DNA of 64,000 bases from positions 62,001 through 126,000 of the forward strand of contig CAVWBT010000003.1 of assembly GCA_963753285.1 (NCBI GenBank), read 5' to 3'. Below, piece after piece: positions 1 to 7,324 of the stretch. The notes below the pieces were generated by a model. That model saw nothing but the letters and a program-made list of their open reading frames with translations. It ran no database searches and was not told the origin of the DNA. Every line of letters begins with the position of its first letter. Positions within the stretch are counted from its first letter, which is position 1. Source of the stretch: JAHEDH01 sp963753285 (GTDB taxonomy: Bacteria; Actinomycetota; Acidimicrobiia; Spongiisociales; ZC4RG35). Position numbers and translations under genes: made by a program.

Positions 1-113
1 GGACGCCCGACATCGGCGACTGCGAGAGTTTCGGTGGTCCCGAACTCGTGCTGGACGACCGCTCGCATCTTCGGGTTCTCATTCACTTCGATCTCTCGAT
101 TCGTTGTTGTCAT
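1..113 (-). CDS. NADPH:quinone reductase-like zinc alcohol dehydrogenase (N-terminal part)
   Basis: This gene starts in the window and runs off its left edge, so only about 37 codons are visible. After a short lead it reads MRAVVQHEFGTTETLAV, the typical first beta strand of medium-chain dehydrogenases of the quinone reductase group. A strong ribosome site (GAGGAG) lies just upstream of the ATG. It is divergent from a TetR gene, and two operator-like palindromes sit between the two starts, so it is probably the regulator's target. Substrate cannot be told from this fragment. Confidence 0.8.
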   Translation of the reverse strand, partial: MTTTNREIEVNENPKMRAVVQHEFGTTETLAVADVGR

Positions 114-134
114 CGGGTCTCCTCATCTTGTGTT

Positions 135-147
135 CGTACTTAGTACG
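135..147. promoter_or_regulatory. palindromic operator 1 of the TetR/quinone reductase spacer
   Basis: The 13-bp sequence CGTACTTAGTACG is a perfect inverted repeat around one central base. An identical copy lies 36 bp away, and both lie between a tetR start and a divergent oxidoreductase start. TetR proteins commonly bind such palindromes next to their own gene; binding here is inferred. Confidence 0.75.
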
Positions 148-170
148 GCTAGTGTGTGGACGAACGTACT

Positions 171-183
171 CGTACTTAGTACG
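171..183. promoter_or_regulatory. palindromic operator 2 of the TetR/quinone reductase spacer
   Basis: This is a second exact copy of CGTACTTAGTACG, ending 31 bp before the tetR start codon. An extra half site (CGTACT) at 165-170 abuts it. The position fits autorepression of the TetR gene. Confidence 0.75.
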
Positions 184-214
184 ATTGTCAAGACCGGAAT
201 CGAATGGAGCACAC

Positions 215-874
215 ATGAGCGACGAACAGCGCGAACCTCTCACACCGGAACGCGTTCTCCGTGGAGCGGTCGAACTCGCCGACGAGATCGGAGTCGAGGC
301 GCTCACCATCCGCAAGCTCGCCGACGCGCTCGGTGTCAAACCAATGACCATCTACCACCACGTGCCCGGCAAGGAGCAGATCATCGACGGCATGGTCGAC
401 ATCGTCTTCAGCGAAATCGACCTGCCACCGGCCGAGCTGGGATGGAAACAGGGGATGCGTGTTCGCTGCATGTCGGCACGATCCGCCCTCAACCGCCACT
501 GGTGGGCTGCCCCGCTGATGGAGACGCGCACCTCACCCGGTCCCGCCAGCATCACCCACCACGACGCCGTGATCGGCTGCCTCCGCCGTGGAGGGCTGTC
601 GCTCCAGATGACAGCCCACGCCTACGCCGTCCTCGACAGCTTCATCTATGGATTCGCCATTCAGGAGGCGGGCCTGCCGTTTCACGGCGACGAGCCGGAC
701 ATACCGCTCGATGAACTCGCCAAGGGGATGATGGAGGCGTTCCCCGCCGACGCCTATCCGAACTTCGTCGAGTTCACCGTCGAGCATGCCCTCCAACCGG
801 GCTACGACTTCGGGGATTCGTTCGAGTTCGGGCTCGATCTCATCCTCGACGGACTCGAGCGCGCGATCGACTGA
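215..874 (+). CDS. TetR family transcriptional regulator
   Basis: A 219-residue DNA-binding repressor. Residues about 10-55 form the TetR N-terminal helix-turn-helix, with the core LTIRKLADALGVKPMTIYHH. The rest looks like the longer TetR_C ligand-binding class with several hydrophobic helices. I chose the ATG at 215 because GGAG stands 5 bases before it, the family alignment starts about ten residues in, and the more upstream in-frame ATG would run through both operators. It faces the quinone reductase-like gene, and two palindromes lie between them. The inducer is unknown. Confidence 0.9.
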   Translation: MSDEQREPLTPERVLRGAVELADEIGVEALTIRKLADALGVKPMTIYHHVPGKEQIIDGMVDIVFSEIDLPPAELGWKQGMRVRCMSARSALNRHWWAAPLMETRTSPGPASITHHDAVIGCLRRGGLSLQMTAHAYAVLDSFIYGFAIQEAGLPFHGDEPDIPLDELAKGMMEAFPADAYPNFVEFTVEHALQPGYDFGDSFEFGLDLILDGLERAID

Positions 875-888
875 GGTGTATCACGGCC

Positions 889-1083
889 GGGTCACCGTTC
901 TCGGCGAAGCTGAAGACGAACTACTCGTATCAGCGGAAGAGCTCGTCAGGCAACGAGACCAAGCGCAGCTACATGATGAGCGTGCACGTCCGAGCCGTGC
1001 AGGATGAACTCCCGGCCGGCACGGAACGCCTGCTGAACATCCTGGAAGGTGCGATCGAAGAGGTTCCGGCCCCAGCGGCCTGA
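889..1083 (+). pseudogene. C-terminal remnant of a DUF2589-like gene
   Basis: About 64 codons remain open up to the TGA at 1081. They contain SVHVRAVQDELPAGTERLLN, which I recall as typical of the C-terminal end of DUF2589 proteins, preceded by a Ser/Lys-rich stretch. No start codon or N-terminal two thirds is present, because the sequence begins right after the tetR stop. A 36-residue product could start at the ATG at 973, but a deletion remnant is more likely. The next gene follows after 20 bases. DUF2589 has no known function, and the family name is from memory of the motif. Confidence 0.5.
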
Positions 1084-1103
1084 TCCGAAAGGGGGACGAG
1101 GCG

Positions 1104-1748
1104 ATGAGCGTCCAACTCGAATCCGTGATCGGTTCCGTGGTGAGTGCGGTGGCGCAGGCCCGCCGGATAGCCGACGAGGAATCGGTGGCGATCGCTGAGT
1201 ACTACCGGCAGCATCCGCGCCCGTGCGACCTGAGTGCGCTGCGGATCCGACTGCCAGAAGTGACCGTGGATCTCCCGGTGGTGGTGGACGACCACACCAC
1301 CGGGAGCCCCGGCGCTGCTGCAACGCCGGCGGCCGTGAACGCAGCCGCTCGGAACGCGATCAAGGCATCGTTGCAGGCACAGGGTCGGCGTGTGCCGAGC
1401 GGCGTGCTCTCGACGTTCCGCGACAGCTTCGCGGCCAGGGTGGGTGACAAGCCGGACGCGGACGCGGCGAGGGCGGTGTACACCGACGCCGCAGACACCG
1501 CGCTGGCAGCCGTATTCGCGGCGGAGACGCTGGAGCTGACCTCGGTTCGCGAGGCCGCCGACCGCACGGCGATCGGGAGAGCCTCGATCGGCCCGCGCAC
1601 CGAGGTCTCGATCAGGTCGGCCGACATCGCAGCCCGCGATCCGGGATCGGTGGCCACCATCCGGCTCTCGATCCGAGAAGAAGGCATGGAGTGGACCACC
1701 GTCGAGTACGAGGACGGCTCGGTGACGAACCGGCTCGTGCCGGAGTGA
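1104..1748 (+). CDS. hypothetical protein next to the DUF2589 remnant
   Basis: A 214-residue protein I cannot assign. Residues 1-30 form an Ala-rich helix (SVVSAVAQARRIADEES), then LRIRLPEVTVDLPVVVDD resembles the beta-rich start seen in DUF2589-type proteins. The middle is Ala-rich and helical, and the C-terminus is again beta-like. No signal peptide or membrane segment is visible. GGGGG lies 8 bases before the ATG. It sits between the DUF2589 remnant and another unknown gene on the same strand, which suggests one small transcription unit. Confidence 0.7.
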   Translation: MSVQLESVIGSVVSAVAQARRIADEESVAIAEYYRQHPRPCDLSALRIRLPEVTVDLPVVVDDHTTGSPGAAATPAAVNAAARNAIKASLQAQGRRVPSGVLSTFRDSFAARVGDKPDADAARAVYTDAADTALAAVFAAETLELTSVREAADRTAIGRASIGPRTEVSIRSADIAARDPGSVATIRLSIREEGMEWTTVEYEDGSVTNRLVPE

Positions 1749-1764
1749 GGCCGACCTGCAGAGC

Positions 1765-2316
1765 GTGATCCGAGAGACCATGGTGACGGCGCTGATCGAG
1801 GTGAGTGACCTCACGGCGCGGTACGCCAGAACAGACCCGCTATACGTCCAGGAGGTGGCTCGGTGGCTCGAGGCCACCGAGACGTCGCTGGGCAGGCTCC
1901 GCCATCCGGCGGCCGGCTTCGTCGCTGCCCGAAGAGGGCTTCTGGAGGCCACGGCCGATGGTCATCGTCCCGATGGGGTCGAGGGGGGACAGGCACGCCG
2001 GGTCCGGTGCGCCGCTGCGGCGACGACGGTGGCGGAGGTCGAGGCGAGGCTCGGCGAGGAGGTCACGCGGCTCGATGCGATATTGGCCGAGTGGCAGGAG
2101 CGGATGAGCCAGCTGGTTGCGGTCGCTGCGCCACACACCGCTTTTCCGGCACCGCGGGAGCCGCGCGAGGCATGGTTGATGGAGGTGTGGCGAGCGCTCG
2201 ATGTCGGCAACGGCGCCCAGGGCATGTTCGAGTATCTGTCTGCGCGACTCGGGCGCACAGACCGGTTGTATGTGCTGGATCAGATCATGGCGAATGTCTT
2301 GGAGGCCGCGGCGTGA
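1765..2316 (+). CDS. hypothetical protein, third gene of the DUF2589-like cluster
   Basis: A protein of about 183 residues from the GTG at 1765, or 178 from the ATG at 1780; no ribosome site decides between them. It is mostly helical and Arg/Glu/Ala-rich, with a likely coiled coil around residues 90-120 and an aromatic C-terminal part (WLMEVWRALDVG). No membrane segment, signal or known motif is seen. It follows the 214-residue gene by 16 bases and ends 6 bases before the convergent HNH nuclease gene. Function unknown. Confidence 0.6.
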   Translation: MIRETMVTALIEVSDLTARYARTDPLYVQEVARWLEATETSLGRLRHPAAGFVAARRGLLEATADGHRPDGVEGGQARRVRCAAAATTVAEVEARLGEEVTRLDAILAEWQERMSQLVAVAAPHTAFPAPREPREAWLMEVWRALDVGNGAQGMFEYLSARLGRTDRLYVLDQIMANVLEAAA

Positions 2317-2322
2317 CCCCGG

Positions 2323-3597
2323 TCAAGGGTCGCCGTTCGTCCCCGGCAGCGCATCGAGATTCACCTCGACACCGGCTGCGATCGCCGGACCGGGATCACC
2401 CTGCATCAGCCAGAGAAACTCGACACCGGGAATGTGGCTGTCGTCGTACCGATACAGGGATCCATTCGGCCTGACGAACTCGACATCGCCCTGCGGATCA
2501 CCGCTGATCTTCCAGCGGGCGTTGTGGAGGAGGCGATGGTGATAGCCGCACAGCGTGATGAGGTTGTCGAGGTCGGTGGGGCCGCCGTCGATCCAGTGCA
2601 CGATGTGGTGGATGTGCACCCAACGGCGACGATGACACCGCGGGAAGCGGCATCCGTCGTCCCGAGCCAGCACCAGTTTCCGCAACCAGCCGGGAATGCT
2701 TCGGGACGTGCGACCGATCCCGACGACGCCCCGGTCAGACTCCTCGACGGCGAACTGCAGACGGACGTCACACGCGAGCCGTCGCAGGGTGGCGTTGCTG
2801 ATGCGCCGGCCGTTGGCGAGCACGGCTCCGTCGCCGCCGGCCGAGAGAAGCGTCTCGAGATCGGTGATGACCAACACGTGAGCCCGATCGGGGTCCGAGT
2901 CCGCCCCGAGGAACTTCGAGCCCATCGCCACGAGCGCATCGGCCATGGCGACCTCGGTCATCATCGGGTCACCCGTCTCCGGGTCGAGCTTGCGTTCGCG
3001 GGCGGCACGACGCAGCGCTTCGAGCAAAACCGAACCCTCGGCCTCGGGGAACTCGCCCTCGAAGTGCAGCTTCGGTGCCACCGGGTCCCACCACCATCTG
3101 ACGCGGCGTTCGGCGTGGGCCTGCTCCTCCTCCGGCTCGCTGACCTGGACGCGCTGGAGAGCCCGGATGTCGGCCGGCGAGAGAGGAGTGATGCGATCGA
3201 CGAGCGCCTCGTCTGTCTCGGCAGTGGCGAATTCGGTCACCGCCCGCAGTTGATCCCACGAGATCCGGGCCTCGGCGAAGGCCTGGGTGATGGCAGGCAG
3301 TGCGGCGATCGCCTCGGCGACTCTCACCATCTCGCGGGCTGCGAATCGGGTCATCCCGTGCCTGAAGACCAGCCAGTCGACGAGCGACCCTGCCGCGTCG
3401 AACGCCGGGACCGACGCCCGCACCACCCGATCGAAGTGCCGTAGCCGAGCGAGCCGTGCTCGATTCTCGGCGGCGATCAGACCCAGATGCTCGTCGGCTA
3501 CCGCCGCTGCGGTGCGCATCGAGCTGGAGCCGGGCAGGACGTGATCGGATTCTCCCGATTCGAAGTCTCGAACATCACTCCCATGCGTATCGAACAC
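2323..3597 (-). CDS. DUF222 / HNH endonuclease (13E12-repeat type)
   Basis: A protein of about 424 residues. The N-terminal 270 residues match the DUF222 domain of the mycobacterial 13E12 family. The C-terminal part is an HNH nuclease: DDGCRFPRC, then HIHHIVHWIDGGPTDLDNLI and LCGYHHRLLH carry the His/Asn/His and zinc Cys residues. I chose the GTG at 3597 because it lies inside an SOS box and gives the MFD-type start usual for this family; the ATG at 3519 would give 398 residues. The SOS box implies LexA control. Such genes are repeated in actinobacterial genomes and their role is uncertain. Confidence 0.85.
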   Translation of the reverse strand: MFDTHGSDVRDFESGESDHVLPGSSSMRTAAAVADEHLGLIAAENRARLARLRHFDRVVRASVPAFDAAGSLVDWLVFRHGMTRFAAREMVRVAEAIAALPAITQAFAEARISWDQLRAVTEFATAETDEALVDRITPLSPADIRALQRVQVSEPEEEQAHAERRVRWWWDPVAPKLHFEGEFPEAEGSVLLEALRRAARERKLDPETGDPMMTEVAMADALVAMGSKFLGADSDPDRAHVLVITDLETLLSAGGDGAVLANGRRISNATLRRLACDVRLQFAVEESDRGVVGIGRTSRSIPGWLRKLVLARDDGCRFPRCHRRRWVHIHHIVHWIDGGPTDLDNLITLCGYHHRLLHNARWKISGDPQGDVEFVRPNGSLYRYDDSHIPGVEFLWLMQGDPGPAIAAGVEVNLDALPGTNGDP

Positions 3598-3605
3598 ATG
3601 TTCGA
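3590..3605. promoter_or_regulatory. SOS box (LexA site) over the HNH gene start
   Basis: TCGAAC-ACAT-GTTCGA is a perfect match to the actinobacterial LexA consensus TCGAAC-N4-GTTCGA. It covers the proposed GTG start of the DUF222/HNH gene, so LexA bound here would block the start itself. It also lies about 110 bp upstream of the divergent small gene at 3715. Confidence 0.85.
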
Positions 3606-3714
3606 TACTACTCTTCGGGACGGACGGAAACAAGGACCTCGACGGAGGCCCCAGCGGCACACTGCGGCGACATCCAAGCCGATATCGTGTCGCCGGCAGT
3701 CGATGGGGATTCGA

Positions 3715-3993
3715 ATGACATCCGAGACGATGGAGCAGATCGCGACGGTGCTGGCAGCTGCAGGCCCGGCACACCACGCCGCCTACATCGAGACCGATGG
3801 CGACGACCCCGAGTGGCCGCTCTGGTACGCCAAGCACGTCATCGAGGACCTGCGGAGGATCCTCGACCGACCGCACCTCACGGTGAGCCGGGTGGTCTGG
3901 GCGTTCGTCGACTCGGACACTTCGCACCGTCGGGATGCGCCCGACGCGCCATGGCAAACGCACTATGCGGAGCGGTTCGCCCGAAGCCTCTGA
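3715..3993 (+). CDS. conserved hypothetical protein, about 92 residues
   Basis: A small soluble protein with a His/Trp-rich centre (DPEWPLWYAKHVIEDLRRIL) and no membrane segment. I chose the ATG at 3715 because a GGGGA ribosome site lies 6 bases upstream; an in-frame ATG at 3703 has none. It is divergent from the SOS-controlled nuclease, so it might share that control. I do not recognise a function. Confidence 0.65.
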   Translation: MTSETMEQIATVLAAAGPAHHAAYIETDGDDPEWPLWYAKHVIEDLRRILDRPHLTVSRVVWAFVDSDTSHRRDAPDAPWQTHYAERFARSL

Positions 3994-4048
3994 ACCGCCG
4001 GCATCGACCCGTCGACCGAGACACAGCGTCCACTGTCATACTGGCCGG

Positions 4049-4631
4049 ATGGCCCACGTCTCCTCGTTCTACGTCAAGCAGAAGATCACTGTCATGGTCA
4101 ACCAGTTCCGGGTGATCGAGCGGCTCCCGGATGGGAGCGAAGGCCGGTTGCCGGCGTTCGCGCAGCAGAAGCGGATGTCGTTCAAGGAGAAGGTGTTCTT
4201 CTACGCCGACGAGGAAAAGACCCAGGACTGTTCTCGTTCAAGGCCCGGCAAGGTCTCGATGTCCGCGCCGAACCCGACGTGTTCGACCAGGCCGCCAACG
4301 CCATCGGGTGGTTCAAGAAAGACTTCGTCAGCAGTCTGATGCGTTCGACGTGGCCCTCCGCTACGACGACGTCGAGGCGGTCGGCCAGGAGCGCAACGCC
4401 ACCGTGGCAGTGCTGCGCAGGATCTGGGACTTCATCCCGATCGTCGGCGAGGTCTGGATCCCGTTCCTGTTCCACTTCGACTTCGTCGATTCGGCGGGCA
4501 ACGTCGCCATGAGCAGCGAGCGCAGGGCCCAGATCCGTGACAGCTACACGGTGATGGTCCCAGACGAGCGGCTGGACTTCCCAATCGCGGCGTCGATGGC
4601 AGTTGCGCTCGACGCCCTCCAGAGCCGTTGA
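4049..4631 (+). pseudogene. LURP-one-related / phospholipid scramblase-like protein, two frameshifts
   Basis: Three reading frames join into one protein of about 193 residues. The first gives MAHVSSFYVKQKITVMVNQF, the second KARQGLDVRAEPDVFD and AIGWFKKDF, the third VGQERNATVAVLRRIWDF through to DALQSR. This order matches LURP-one-type beta-barrel proteins. The shifts lie near 4222-4235 and 4355-4370, and each fits loss of one base. Codon use stays coding-like on both sides, so sequence error or very recent decay are both possible. The molecular role of bacterial LURP-one proteins is not established. Confidence 0.7.
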
Positions 4632-4678
4632 TGCCTGGAGGGCCCACACCAACTTCGACCGCGTGTTCGGTCCTGCGG

Positions 4679-4834
4679 TCAGGACCGCTTCTTGGCTCCG
4701 CGAGGGGCCAGGTCACGCGCCAGGTAGCCCGGGCACGCACACTGGGGAACGCTGCATGGGTTCTGGCCCCGGTGTTCACGCTGCGGGTGTCCGCAGTGAC
4801 TGCATCGGGCGTCGACGTCCCTACCGGGCGCCAT
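4679..4834 (-). CDS. small cysteine-rich zinc-ribbon-like protein, 51 residues
   Basis: A short gene starting MAPGRDVDARCSHCGHPQRE. It has two Cys pairs: CSHC near residue 11, and a second cluster with Cys at 27, 32 and 34. A basic tail ends GAKKRS. The Cys/His pattern suggests bound zinc. No strong ribosome site is seen, and a GTG precedes the ATG directly. It lies downstream of the 47-residue basic protein on the same strand. Function unknown. Confidence 0.55.
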   Translation of the reverse strand: MAPGRDVDARCSHCGHPQREHRGQNPCSVPQCACPGYLARDLAPRGAKKRS

Positions 4835-4922
4835 CACGAGCGCACCTGCAGTTCCTGCGGCTGCTGAGTCGGGACGCTTTGCGGGGTGTTGGTGGACGAA
4901 GATTCGAGCTGCTGCGAGGGGC

Positions 4923-5066
4923 TCAATGTCCGAAGGTCCGGTCGACCGACTGATTGGCGCCGGCCGCGTGAGCGGCCTTCTTCGCCTTCTTGTCGAGCCG
5001 TTTCGACTTCAGGTCCTTGGCGGCCACCTTCTTGGTGCTTCTGCCGCCCTTGTCCTTGCTTGCCAT
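4923..5066 (-). CDS. small lysine-rich basic protein, 47 residues
   Basis: The product starts MASKDKGGRSTKKVAAKDLK and is rich in Lys and Ala throughout, as in nucleic-acid-binding small proteins. A perfect AGGAGG ribosome site lies 5 bases before the ATG, which makes translation likely despite the size. It shares a strand with the Cys-rich 51-residue gene downstream. Its role is unknown; RNA or DNA binding is only suggested by composition. Confidence 0.65.
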   Translation of the reverse strand: MASKDKGGRSTKKVAAKDLKSKRLDKKAKKAAHAAGANQSVDRTFGH

Positions 5067-5176
5067 GAGTGCCTCCTGGCGGGCCGCCGAAATGGCGGCC
5101 AGACACCATTGTCTCACATGTGAGCCTCATCTGCGCCGCTCCGACACGAATCGGGACATCTGGCCAAGTTCGACGA

Positions 5177-6238
5177 ATGGCTGCTGAATCGATCTCCGAC
5201 CGCCGACCCGTCCCGGGGTTCTACGCCGACCCTGCCGGCCTGGGGCTGACAGGGCTGGAGCGCCACCGTCGATTCATCAGGGGGCGAGCTGAGCCACCGG
5301 CAGTCCATCACTTGGCCGGACTGCGGTTCACAGAAATCTCGATGGGGAGGGCCACGTTCGTGTTGCCCGCCAGTGGATGGCTGATCGGTCCGGTCGGGTT
5401 CATGAGAGCCGGCCCGATCGCGTTTCTCGCAGACGCCCCGCTGTCGGTGGCCATCGACTCGGTGCTTCCTGCCGGGAAGGCATCGACGACATCGGAGATC
5501 TCGCTCAACCTGATCTCGCCTGCCTTCCCGGGCCAGGGCAACCTGATTGCTCGTGCCCGGGTGATCGACGTCAGCTCTCGCCTCGGGTTCTCCGAAGTCT
5601 CGATCAACGACCAGCACGGACGCCTGATCGCACATGGAACGTCTCGCTGCGTGATCGTCGATGCCCCCGACGTCGACCAGACGGGCCAGCGACCGGTGGA
5701 TCCGAGCTGGTCGGACGATGGCCGGGGCGCTCCATGGACGGAGGAGCCGCAAGGATTCGTCGACCCCGACATCGACCAGAGGCGACCGGGACTCGAAACG
5801 ATGCGGATGTTCATCGATGGCGACCTCCCCTCACCTCCGGTGGCCGATTTGTTCGGGATGCGACCGATCGATGTCGCCGAGGGCGAGATCACGTGGACGG
5901 CGGCAGCCAGTCCGTGGTGGTCGAGCCCCGGGCCATTCCTGTACGGAGGAGCGCTCGGGGTTCTTGCCGATGTCGCTCAGAACACGGCGTTCTGGACGCT
6001 CCTGCCCGCTGGTTCCGCTTACGCGAACCTCGACCTCAAGATCCAGTTCATGCGACCGGTGTTCGCCGATGGTCGACCGCTGACGGCTCGTGGCTTCGTG
6101 ACACATCGCGGCCGCTCGATCATGATCGGAGGCGTCGAGGTCCAGAATGCCGATGGCAAGACGGTCCTGTCCGGGACCGGGTCCGCAGCCCTGCTCCCAG
6201 ACGGGTTCGGGGTTCTGCTCGCGCAGCGGCAACGCTGA
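5177..6238 (+). CDS. double hot-dog thioesterase-like protein
   Basis: A 353-residue protein with two hot-dog folds in tandem. The first spans about residues 40-180; the second, about 250-345, contains PFLYGGALGVLADVAQNTAF, the helix that packs in PaaI-type acyl-CoA thioesterases, followed by the strands LDLKIQFMRPVFADGR. Acyl-CoA hydrolysis is expected from the family, substrate unknown. I chose the ATG at 5177 because the frame upstream loses coding character. It stands alone, with divergent small genes on the left. Confidence 0.75.
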   Translation: MAAESISDRRPVPGFYADPAGLGLTGLERHRRFIRGRAEPPAVHHLAGLRFTEISMGRATFVLPASGWLIGPVGFMRAGPIAFLADAPLSVAIDSVLPAGKASTTSEISLNLISPAFPGQGNLIARARVIDVSSRLGFSEVSINDQHGRLIAHGTSRCVIVDAPDVDQTGQRPVDPSWSDDGRGAPWTEEPQGFVDPDIDQRRPGLETMRMFIDGDLPSPPVADLFGMRPIDVAEGEITWTAAASPWWSSPGPFLYGGALGVLADVAQNTAFWTLLPAGSAYANLDLKIQFMRPVFADGRPLTARGFVTHRGRSIMIGGVEVQNADGKTVLSGTGSAALLPDGFGVLLAQRQR

Positions 6239-6268
6239 GTTGGCGCACCGCGAGCGCCGGACGCTCTG

Positions 6269-6790
6269 TCAAGAACTGGATTCCCACATGTCGATGAAGC
6301 GTTCGAGGGACCGTGTCGCCGGACCGGCGTCACCTGTGGCGAGCACGTCGATGAGCAGGCCGCGCGAGACGGCGACGCCGAGCCGCAGCATGTCCTCATC
6401 GGTCTCGGCACCGATTGCCGCAGCCACGTCTTCTCCCACATCGAGCCACGGATCGGTGAGCCCTTCACCACCGGTCGCCGCCACACACTCGAAGAAGAGC
6501 CTGACGAAGGGACGCGTCTCCGGCGCCGAGACCTGAGCCCACAGCCGCCGGATGAGGTCGGACGTGCTCGTTGCCTGCTGTGCCATCCCGGCCAGAGCCT
6601 CACGCTGGGAGGCCTCGACGCGCTCCACGATCGCAGACACGAGGCCGGCCCTGGACTCGAAGTGATAGAGCAGCATCCGGTGGCTCGTCTCGGCGGCATC
6701 GGCGAGCTCGCGGAGACTCCGATCGGCCAGCCCATTGACGGCCGCCTCGGCCATCACACGATCGAGGAGCGCTTCGCGGGCATCGGACAT
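6269..6790 (-). CDS. TetR family transcriptional regulator
   Basis: A 173-residue repressor. The helix-turn-helix lies at residues about 20-50 (DRSLRELADAAETSHRMLLY), followed by a helical ligand domain. It is divergent from an SRPBCC gene, and the 74-bp spacer holds two GTACC-N4-GGTAC palindromes, so it probably controls both genes. The ligand is unknown; the SRPBCC partner hints at a lipid or other hydrophobic molecule. Confidence 0.85.
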   Translation of the reverse strand: MSDAREALLDRVMAEAAVNGLADRSLRELADAAETSHRMLLYHFESRAGLVSAIVERVEASQREALAGMAQQATSTSDLIRRLWAQVSAPETRPFVRLFFECVAATGGEGLTDPWLDVGEDVAAAIGAETDEDMLRLGVAVSRGLLIDVLATGDAGPATRSLERFIDMWESSS

Positions 6791-6813
6791 GGATCACAGC
6801 CTAGACAAACTCT

Positions 6814-6827
6814 GTACCATATGGTAC
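6814..6827. promoter_or_regulatory. tandem TetR operator, copy 1
   Basis: GTACCATATGGTAC is a perfect 14-bp palindrome in the spacer between the divergent tetR and SRPBCC starts. Its arms GTACC/GGTAC recur 22 bp away, about two DNA turns, so two dimers could bind on the same face. Confidence 0.75.
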
Positions 6828-6835
6828 ATATAGTT

Positions 6836-6849
6836 GTACCGATTGGTAC
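6836..6849. promoter_or_regulatory. tandem TetR operator, copy 2
   Basis: GTACCGATTGGTAC repeats the same arms with a different four-base centre. It ends 15 bp before the SRPBCC start codon, a position from which a bound repressor would block that gene. Confidence 0.75.
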
Positions 6850-6864
6850 ACGAGGAGCCAGAGC

Positions 6865-7287
6865 ATGAGAATCGAGCACACCATCGAGATCGACGCACCC
6901 ATCGAGCGCGTGTGGGAGACGACCCTCGACGTCGAATCGTGGCCGAAGCACACGCCGACCATCGAATCGGTCGAGCGCCTCGACGACGGCCCGATCGCCG
7001 TCGGGTCACGAGCCAGGATCAAACAGCCCGGCCAGGGAGCGAAGGTGTGGACCGTCTCCAGCCTCGATCACGAGAAGCGGTTCGCCTGGGCGACCAAGGC
7101 GTTCGGAACGACGATGACCGGGGATCATGTGCTCGAATCCAAGGACGGCGCGACGACGCGGAACACACTCGCCATCGAGATGCAGGGCGGCCTCGCACCT
7201 GTCGTCAGCGCTCTCCTCCGTCGGCCGATCCTCGGGGCGATCACGAAAGAGAATCAGGGCATCAAGTCCGCCGCTGAGGCGAATTGA
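6865..7287 (+). CDS. SRPBCC (START/Bet v 1-like) family protein
   Basis: A 140-residue single-domain protein. It opens MRIEHTIEIDAPIERVWETT, the first strand and helix of polyketide cyclase/SRPBCC proteins, and continues through WPKHTPTIESVERLDDG to a C-terminal helix. These proteins form a hydrophobic cavity that binds lipids or small ligands. It is under two TetR-type operators and divergent from that regulator. The aldolase-like gene follows after 37 bases and may be cotranscribed. Confidence 0.85.
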   Translation: MRIEHTIEIDAPIERVWETTLDVESWPKHTPTIESVERLDDGPIAVGSRARIKQPGQGAKVWTVSSLDHEKRFAWATKAFGTTMTGDHVLESKDGATTRNTLAIEMQGGLAPVVSALLRRPILGAITKENQGIKSAAEAN

Positions 7288-7324
7288 CCTGCACACCACA
7301 CCCCGAGCGACGTACCGTGGCGCG

